A DNA stretch of 64,000 nucleotides, taken from NCBI GenBank assembly GCA_004340125.1, contig SLUK01000001.1, positions 248,001-312,000 on the forward strand, in the 5' to 3' direction. The translations under genes were made by a program, and so were the position numbers. The notes beneath the pieces were generated by a model that saw only the letters and a list, made by a program, of their open reading frames with translations, was not told where the DNA came from and did not search any database. Below, in pieces: positions 59,357 to 64,000 of this stretch (positions are counted from its first letter, which is position 1; each line of letters opens with the position of its first letter). Source of the DNA: Harryflintia acetispora. Lineage in GTDB: Bacteria > Bacillota > Clostridia > Oscillospirales > Ruminococcaceae.

Positions 59357-60044
59357 ACTCCAGCGCCTTTTCAAAGTGCTGGTAGTCGGTCGGGCTGGGG
59401 GAGGTCCATTCCCCGCCCCAGGTCCAGCCGCGGGAGAGGAAGGCGTTATAGCACGCGTCCCCCGGTACGATCATCCCGGGGCGCACGTTGTCCCGGTCGA
59501 GGTAGTCCCTGCCCGCCTCGGGCTGGACGTTATCCCCGCGCACATAGGGGTTTTGCAGCGGGTTGATGTCCACCGCCAGCCCGAGCGCGTGGTTGGAGAT
59601 GTACTGCGTGCCGTCGATCACCCGGTAGCAGAAGGCCGAGGAGTTGTTGTCCGCCATCGAGGCCTCGTCGCTCGCGCCGTAGTCGTCGATCAGACATATC
59701 TTCTCAATGGGATACTCCGCCTCATAGAGCTCTTTAAAGATGGCGGTCACGTCGTCGGCCACCGCGGCGTTGACCACCATCTGGCCGGTGTGGGTATCAC
59801 CGTCGAAGCCATGATAGGTCAGGGTGCAAAGCGAGAGGTCGTCAAGGCCGACATGCTCGTTTTCCACCCAGGAGACGCCAATCATTTTTTGGCGGACCGC
59901 CTGTGGGATGGGCTCGCTTTGAAACACGGCCTCTACCTGGGCCGGGGCCGCGCTGGAGGAGGGCTCGGGCACGGCCTGCGCCTCCTTGGCAGTACAGGCG
60001 CACAGGGAAAGCGCCAGCAGCAGGGGAACAATCAATCTCGCCAA
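59355..60044 (-). CDS. VanY/M15-family D,D-carboxypeptidase-like lipoprotein
   Basis: A 229-residue lipoprotein. Lipobox 'LALSLCACTAKE' (Cys about residue 17), a Ser/Pro linker, then the M15 zinc-peptidase domain: 'SNHALGLAVDINPLQNPYV' holds His and Asp zinc ligands and 'TDYQHFEK' the third (His). It would trim D-Ala from cell-wall peptides outside the membrane. Start TTG 60044 with GAAGG. It is divergent from the D,D-carboxypeptidase gene at 60140, so both may serve wall maturation. Confidence 0.88.
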   Translation of the reverse strand: MARLIVPLLLALSLCACTAKEAQAVPEPSSSAAPAQVEAVFQSEPIPQAVRQKMIGVSWVENEHVGLDDLSLCTLTYHGFDGDTHTGQMVVNAAVADDVTAIFKELYEAEYPIEKICLIDDYGASDEASMADNNSSAFCYRVIDGTQYISNHALGLAVDINPLQNPYVRGDNVQPEAGRDYLDRDNVRPGMIVPGDACYNAFLSRGWTWGGEWTSPSPTDYQHFEKALE

Positions 60045-60139
60045 GAAAAAACCTTCTTTCCGGGATGGGATTATTCAAAAAATAGTCATGGATTTATGTT
60101 ATCATAAAGGATATGAAAAAATTTGACGGGAGAGAGGGA

Positions 60140-61420
60140 ATGAAACGATTCATACCGGCTTTTTGCCTGATCGGGATATTGCTGCTTGCCGTGCCCGCGT
60201 CGGGGGCGGCGCTGCCGCAGGGGGAGCTGACCTCGGACGCCTATGTGGTGATGGACGCGCAGAGCGGCCAGGTGCTGGCCGCGCGCAATCCGGACAAGCG
60301 GGAGTACCCGGCGAGCATCACCAAGGTGCTGACCGTCGCGCTGGGGCTCGAGGGGCACGACCCTGATGAGCGGATCACCCTGACCGACGAGGCGGTCTTC
60401 TCGGTGGACCGGGACAGCACCCATATCGCTTTGACCCCCGGCGAGGAGGTCTCCTTAAATGACATGACCCACGCGGCCATGCTCGCCTCGGCCAACGATG
60501 CGGCCAACGCCGTGGCCGAAAACGCGGGCGGCACGCTGGAGAAATTCATCCGGATGATGAACGGCAAGGCCAAAGAGCTGGGGGCCCAAAACACCAACTT
60601 CGTCAACGCCAACGGGCTGTACGACCCGCAGCACTACACCACCGCCTACGACATGGCGCTGCTGACGCGCTGGGCGCTCACCGTCCCGGGCTTTCGCGAG
60701 GTGTTCGGTTCAATCGAATACAAGATGGGCCCGACCAACAAGCAGCCGGAGGAGCGCAACTTCGGCACCTATCACCACATGATCGTCGAGTCGGCCTATT
60801 ACTACGAGGGGGCCGACGGAGGAAAGCTCGGCTGGACGCCCGAGAGCCACCACACCATCGTCACAGTGGCGCACCGGGGCGGCCTCGAACTGATCTGCGT
60901 GGCGCTGAACACCAAGACTCAGTGGGAGAAATATAAGGACTCGACCAAGCTGTTCGACTACTGTTTTGAAAACTTTGAGCCCGTCTCCTTCGCCGCCGCC
61001 GAGCTCCCCCTGCCCGAGCTGCCGCTTTACAGCGGGGAGGAGCAGGCCGGGACCCTGGTGCCCGATCTTGCGGGAGAGGTGCGCCTCGCCGTTCCCAAAG
61101 GTACCGCCAAGGAATCGCTCCTCCTTCAGTGCGACGCGCCCGGGCGGGCGGCCGACGGGGAGGACCCCGGCGTGCGCGTCACCTTCTCCCTGCCGGGCGC
61201 GGACGAGCCGCTCTATACCCTGCCGGTGCAGTACCGCCCGGTGCTCTCGGCGGCGCAATCCGCACCGCAGGAAGAAAAGGAACCTGCGGGATCCAAAATT
61301 CATTGGATTCCCACCCTGGCGGTGCTTTTACTGATCCTGCTGCTGGTTCTGCGCCGGGTCCAGGTTCTGCGCCGTCGCCGCCGCAGGCGGCGGCTGCGCG
61401 AGCAGCGCCTGGGGCGTTAG
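60140..61420 (+). CDS. D-alanyl-D-alanine carboxypeptidase (DacF/PBP5-like)
   Basis: A 426-residue penicillin-binding-type enzyme. Signal peptide (residues 1-24); active site 'ASITKVL' (Ser-x-x-Lys), second motif 'SAN' in 'LASANDAANAVAE', third motif 'GGKLGWT' (Lys-Leu-Gly in place of Lys-Thr-Gly). A beta-rich C-terminal domain (~290-385) and a final membrane helix (~395-412) followed by a basic tail. It removes the terminal D-Ala. ATG 60140 has GGAGAGAGGG. Confidence 0.92.
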   Translation: MKRFIPAFCLIGILLLAVPASGAALPQGELTSDAYVVMDAQSGQVLAARNPDKREYPASITKVLTVALGLEGHDPDERITLTDEAVFSVDRDSTHIALTPGEEVSLNDMTHAAMLASANDAANAVAENAGGTLEKFIRMMNGKAKELGAQNTNFVNANGLYDPQHYTTAYDMALLTRWALTVPGFREVFGSIEYKMGPTNKQPEERNFGTYHHMIVESAYYYEGADGGKLGWTPESHHTIVTVAHRGGLELICVALNTKTQWEKYKDSTKLFDYCFENFEPVSFAAAELPLPELPLYSGEEQAGTLVPDLAGEVRLAVPKGTAKESLLLQCDAPGRAADGEDPGVRVTFSLPGADEPLYTLPVQYRPVLSAAQSAPQEEKEPAGSKIHWIPTLAVLLLILLLVLRRVQVLRRRRRRRRLREQRLGR

Positions 61421-62748
61421 CCGCGCGAGAGGAAGCTGCGGGAGTGGAAGAGCCGTGCGATGGTCTTGACGACCGCGTCCGAGTCGTTCGGGCCGATCTG
61501 GTGGCCCGCGGCCGCCTTGACCTCGGGCTGGGCGTTTTCCACCGCGAAGCCGTGGTCGGCGCAGAGCAGCATGGGGATGTCGTTTAGGCTGTCCCCGAAG
61601 GCGACGGCCGCGCGGCAGCCGAGCTGCTCCTTTAGCTTTGCGAGCGCCCGGGCCTTGGAGGCGGCCGCGCTGGAGATTTCGAGAAAGTAGTAACCCTCAT
61701 ATTCACTGCCGGGATAGTGCACGATGCTCAGCGAATCGCCGCAGGGCAGCGATTCGAGCGCCGCGTGCAGACGCTCGACGGCTTCTCTCGTGTCGATCAC
61801 CGTGAAGCTCAGCACCTCCTGACCCGGCGGCAGCGGCGCGCAGAGATAGCTCTTGAGTGGGAGCGTCCGCCGGCGCTGATAGAACGCTTCCTCGGCCGGG
61901 TTGCGAAGGGCGGTATAATAGATTTGCAGATGGTCGTTTACCACCGTGTGGGCGAAGCAGTTGACCCCTTCCCCGTCAAACAGCGTCCAGACCGCCTGGG
62001 CGTGCGCGGGCGGGATGACGGTGAGGCCGAGATATTTTCGTTCGCGCAGGTCGTAGAGGATGGCGCCGTTCATCGCGATCACCGGTAGCCTCATCTCCAC
62101 CCCTTCGAGCAGGGGGACGATGGTGGCCGGGGTGCGCGCGGTGGCCAAGGTGATCTTCGCCCCCTCGCGCAGCAGGCTCTGCAGCCGGACCTTCTCATAG
62201 GAGCCGAGCGCCCCGTCGCTGTGCAGCAGGGTGCCGTCCAGGTCGCACACGAAGAGCAGGTCGCGGTTTTTGTGGTGAGGCAGGTGGAAGGCGTTTACCC
62301 CCAGCGAGACCCCGATCCCGATCAGGGTATCCAAAATCCGGCTGACGGCGAAGGCATAAGGGTTTACGTCCATCCCGTGCGAGACGGTGACGCTCAGAAA
62401 CACCACGCAGGTGATGTAGGAGGCCGAAGGCTTCTTGCAGAGCACCGTGATGTAGATCAGCGGCACGATGCAAGCCGAGATGACAAAATAGCGCAGCAGC
62501 GTCAGCCCCGAGAAGACGGTGTTCTGCACCAGCAGCAGCACGAGCATCCCGCTCAGTCCCCCGAGGAAGGTGGCGATCACCCGGTTGAGGGCAACTTTCT
62601 TGCTGCTGCCGACGTAAGGCTGCATACAGAGGATGGCGGCGATGGCCGAATAGAAAGGGATTCCCACTTCGCCGCGCAGCTCATAGACAACGAAGCATAA
62701 AAACACCGCCACGGCGGATTTGATGATCCGAAGCCCGATTTTCGGCAA
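61417..62748 (-). CDS. Fusion of an FUSC/aromatic-acid-exporter-like membrane domain with a Cof-type HAD phosphatase
   Basis: A 443-residue protein. Residues ~1-155 are a four- to six-helix membrane part resembling FUSC/ArAE (DUF939-like) proteins: 'VGIPFYSAIAAILCMQPYVGSS' and 'NRVIATFLGGLSGMLVLLL'. From ~165 a Cof-type HAD domain follows: 'FVCDLDGTLLHSDG' (motif I), 'TLATARTPA', a large cap, 'AVAFGDSLNDIPML' (motif IV). TTG 62748 has GAGGAGGGGGAAT. The fusion puts a sugar- or nucleotide-phosphate phosphatase on the inner membrane face; substrate unknown. It converges with the carboxypeptidase gene by four bases. Confidence 0.82.
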   Translation of the reverse strand: MPKIGLRIIKSAVAVFLCFVVYELRGEVGIPFYSAIAAILCMQPYVGSSKKVALNRVIATFLGGLSGMLVLLLVQNTVFSGLTLLRYFVISACIVPLIYITVLCKKPSASYITCVVFLSVTVSHGMDVNPYAFAVSRILDTLIGIGVSLGVNAFHLPHHKNRDLLFVCDLDGTLLHSDGALGSYEKVRLQSLLREGAKITLATARTPATIVPLLEGVEMRLPVIAMNGAILYDLRERKYLGLTVIPPAHAQAVWTLFDGEGVNCFAHTVVNDHLQIYYTALRNPAEEAFYQRRRTLPLKSYLCAPLPPGQEVLSFTVIDTREAVERLHAALESLPCGDSLSIVHYPGSEYEGYYFLEISSAAASKARALAKLKEQLGCRAAVAFGDSLNDIPMLLCADHGFAVENAQPEVKAAAGHQIGPNDSDAVVKTIARLFHSRSFLSRG

Positions 62749-62895
62749 ACGATTCCCCCTCCTCTGCCCTGACTTGCGGCGATTTTGGATCGCCAGGAAG
62801 ATTATAACATAAAATCCTTTGCTGGAAAAGAAGGTGCGCTTCTTGACAGCCTGTTGTAAAATAGAGGAAAGGATTTCCGGCGGGGAGGCGAAGGA

Positions 62896-63573
62896 ATGGA
62901 CAACAAACGGCAAAAGTGGGTGGACCGGCTGCTGGCGGGGGCGAAAGCGCTCCCCTTGCTTCTGATTCTTTTGGTCATTCTCTTCTTTGGGCAAAATCTC
63001 GACAAAATTACGGTCGAGGACATTCTGCGCTATACCCCGCAAAATCTGCTGCTGGCCGCCTTGGTGCTGGTGGGCGCCTATGCAGTCAAATCTCTTTCGG
63101 TGGTCTTTCCGCTTCTGGCGCTCTACGCGAGCGCCGGAGTGCTCTTCCCGCCGCCGGTCGCAATTTTGGTCAACCTGTGCGGGCTGTGCGTCTGCGCCAC
63201 ATTGCCCTACCTGCTCGGGCGGCTGGCGGGGCAGGAATACATGGATAGGCTGATGAGCCGTTATCAAAAGGCCGCGAGGCTGCGGGAGCTGCAAAGCTCG
63301 AACGAACTTTTCCTCGCCTACTTTCTGCGGGTGATCAACCTGCTGCCCGGGGACATTGTAAGCATGTTTCTCGGCTCGACCGGGATGCGCTTTGACAAAT
63401 ACCTCGTCGGGTCGCTGCTGGGGCTTTGCCCCACCATGCTGGCCGCCACCTTTTTGGGCGAGCACATCACCGAGCCCACCTCGCCCGGCTTCCTTCTCTC
63501 CGCCGGGGCGACGGTGCTGCTCTCGGTGGGATCGCTGCTGCTCTACCGGGTTTATCTTAAAAAACACCAATAG
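62896..63573 (+). CDS. TVP38/TMEM64-family membrane protein
   Basis: A 225-residue protein of the VTT (SNARE-associated/DedA-like) class: 'FPLLALYASAGVLFPPPVAILVNLCG' and 'LRVINLLPGDIVSMFLGSTGMRFDKYLVGSLLG' regions hold the family's re-entrant segments (F-P-x-x-x-L-Y and N-x-x-P-G-D). Likely a lipid scramblase or transporter in the membrane. ATG 62896 follows GGGGAGGCGAAGG. Divergent from the HAD fusion gene. Confidence 0.9.
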   Translation: MDNKRQKWVDRLLAGAKALPLLLILLVILFFGQNLDKITVEDILRYTPQNLLLAALVLVGAYAVKSLSVVFPLLALYASAGVLFPPPVAILVNLCGLCVCATLPYLLGRLAGQEYMDRLMSRYQKAARLRELQSSNELFLAYFLRVINLLPGDIVSMFLGSTGMRFDKYLVGSLLGLCPTMLAATFLGEHITEPTSPGFLLSAGATVLLSVGSLLLYRVYLKKHQ

Positions 63574-63597
63574 CGGTCCGGGATTTCCCGGACCGCT
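63572..63597 (+). terminator. Hairpin after the TVP38 gene
   Basis: AGCGGTCCGGGA-TT-TCCCGGACCGCT overlaps the stop codon; weak T tract. Confidence 0.55.
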
Positions 63598-63609
63598 TGA
63601 CGTTCCCAC

Positions 63610-63638
63610 TTGACAATTCTATACGGAAGGAGTATATT
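63610..63638 (+). promoter_or_regulatory. Promoter of the second copper ATPase
   Basis: TTGACA, 17-base spacer, TATATT, then the CsoR-like box. Confidence 0.82.
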
Positions 63639-63644
63639 ATTGCC

Positions 63645-63668
63645 AGATACCCCACGGGGGTGGGGGAT
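63645..63668. promoter_or_regulatory. CsoR-operator-like sequence
   Basis: AGATACCCCACGGGGGTGGG... contains TACCCC and GGGGGT arms as in CsoR-type copper operators, placed over the transcription start. No csoR gene is in view. Confidence 0.5.
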
Positions 63669-63680
63669 AGGAGGCGGGAC

Positions 63681-64000
63681 ATGAAGGAGAAATACGACGT
63701 CACGGGGATGACCTGCAGCGCCTGCAGCGCCCATGTGGAGAAAGCGGTGCGGGGGCTTCAGGGGGTAAGCGGGGTAAACGTCAACCTGCTGCAAAACAGC
63801 ATGACGGTGGAATATGATCAAAACGCCCTTACCGGGGCGCAGATCATAGGGGCGGTGCAAAAGGCGGGCTACGGGGCCGCGCCGCACGGGGCGGCCCCGG
63901 CGGGGGAGCAGCCCCCGCCGGTGAGCGGCGCGCCCGGCGAGCTGCGGCAGATGAAGCGGCGGCTGATGGTTTCGATTGCCTTTTTATTACCGCTCTTTTA
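63681..64000 (+). CDS. copA: Copper P-type ATPase, second copy, 5' part
   Basis: The first ~106 residues of a heavy-metal P1B ATPase, running off the window. Residues 1-67 are an HMA domain with GMTCSAC; a Pro/Gly/Ala-rich linker (~68-92) is followed by a basic segment and the first membrane helix (VSIAFLLPLF). The catalytic part is not visible, so copper specificity rests on the GMTCxxC domain and the CsoR-like box. TAGGAGGCG precedes ATG 63681. It differs in sequence from the complete copA at 8166-10403. Confidence 0.85.
   Translation, partial: MKEKYDVTGMTCSACSAHVEKAVRGLQGVSGVNVNLLQNSMTVEYDQNALTGAQIIGAVQKAGYGAAPHGAAPAGEQPPPVSGAPGELRQMKRRLMVSIAFLLPLF

Overview
The window reads as chromosomal DNA of a GC-rich anaerobic Firmicute, most likely a gut clostridium of the Oscillospiraceae/Ruminococcaceae type. 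The basis is strong AGGAGG-type ribosome sites, many GTG/TTG starts, [FeFe] hydrogenases, a membrane pyrophosphatase, a stand-alone PduL-type phosphotransacylase and a xyloside-utilisation operon. No phage, transposase, rRNA or CRISPR array was seen. The taxonomic placement is inference from gene content and style, not from a marker search.

Layout. 0-5.8 kb: the end of an AlkD-like repair gene, a lipoprotein, a VOC protein, PduL, a uracil-DNA-glycosylase-like protein, a P-loop ATPase and RsgA. 5.9-10.4 kb: HppA and a copper P-type ATPase. 10.4-13.7 kb: repeats, a small ribbon-helix-helix (RHH) protein, PurA and a HAD phosphatase. 13.7-22.7 kb: one arginine operon argG-H-C-J-B-D-(argB-like)-F, preceded by two ARG-box-like operators and a good promoter. 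It carries a second, catalytically broken argB. 23.1-28.7 kb: divergent hydrogenase cluster. One arm holds a [2Fe-2S] protein plus a group-B-like [FeFe] hydrogenase; the other holds a [2Fe-2S] protein, a sensory PAS-linked hydrogenase homologue and a PP2C/SpoIIE-type phosphatase. Each arm has a Rex-like operator directly behind its -10 box. 29-34.5 kb: QueT with a structured leader, pyrK-pyrD, a TPM-domain protein, RuvX, tRNA-Arg(CCT) and a YkvA-like protein. 34.6-44.1 kb: xylB, a GH31 alpha-xylosidase, a two-permease sugar ABC transporter with its binding protein, xylA, and a divergent LacI-family regulator. 44.2-53.2 kb: radical SAM protein, MATE transporter behind an attenuator-like leader, flavodoxin-like reductase, secreted protein, MsrAB, CPBP protease, GntR regulator, a 51-residue small protein, a split chromate transporter, a YtaF-like protein and a small RHH-like protein. 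53.3-57.1 kb: repeat-rich DNA around a Ca2+-type P-ATPase. 57.1-64 kb: small proteins including two related RHH genes, GalM, a VanY-like peptidase, a D,D-carboxypeptidase, a membrane-HAD fusion, a TVP38-family protein and the start of a second copper ATPase behind a CsoR-box-like sequence.

How the parts fit. The arginine operon uses the acetyl-recycling route (bifunctional-type ArgJ) and appears ArgR-controlled. The hydrogenase cluster looks like redox-regulated (Rex) H2 production coupled to H2 sensing. The xyl operon would import a xylose-containing oligosaccharide, release xylose by alpha-xylosidase and feed xylulose-5-phosphate to central metabolism. Several intergenic regions carry one family of GC-rich dispersed repeats. 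The most unusual item is the ArgB paralogue: it keeps the N-terminal helix and C-terminal half but has lost the phosphate-binding Lys-Gly-Gly and the acetylglutamate-binding segment.
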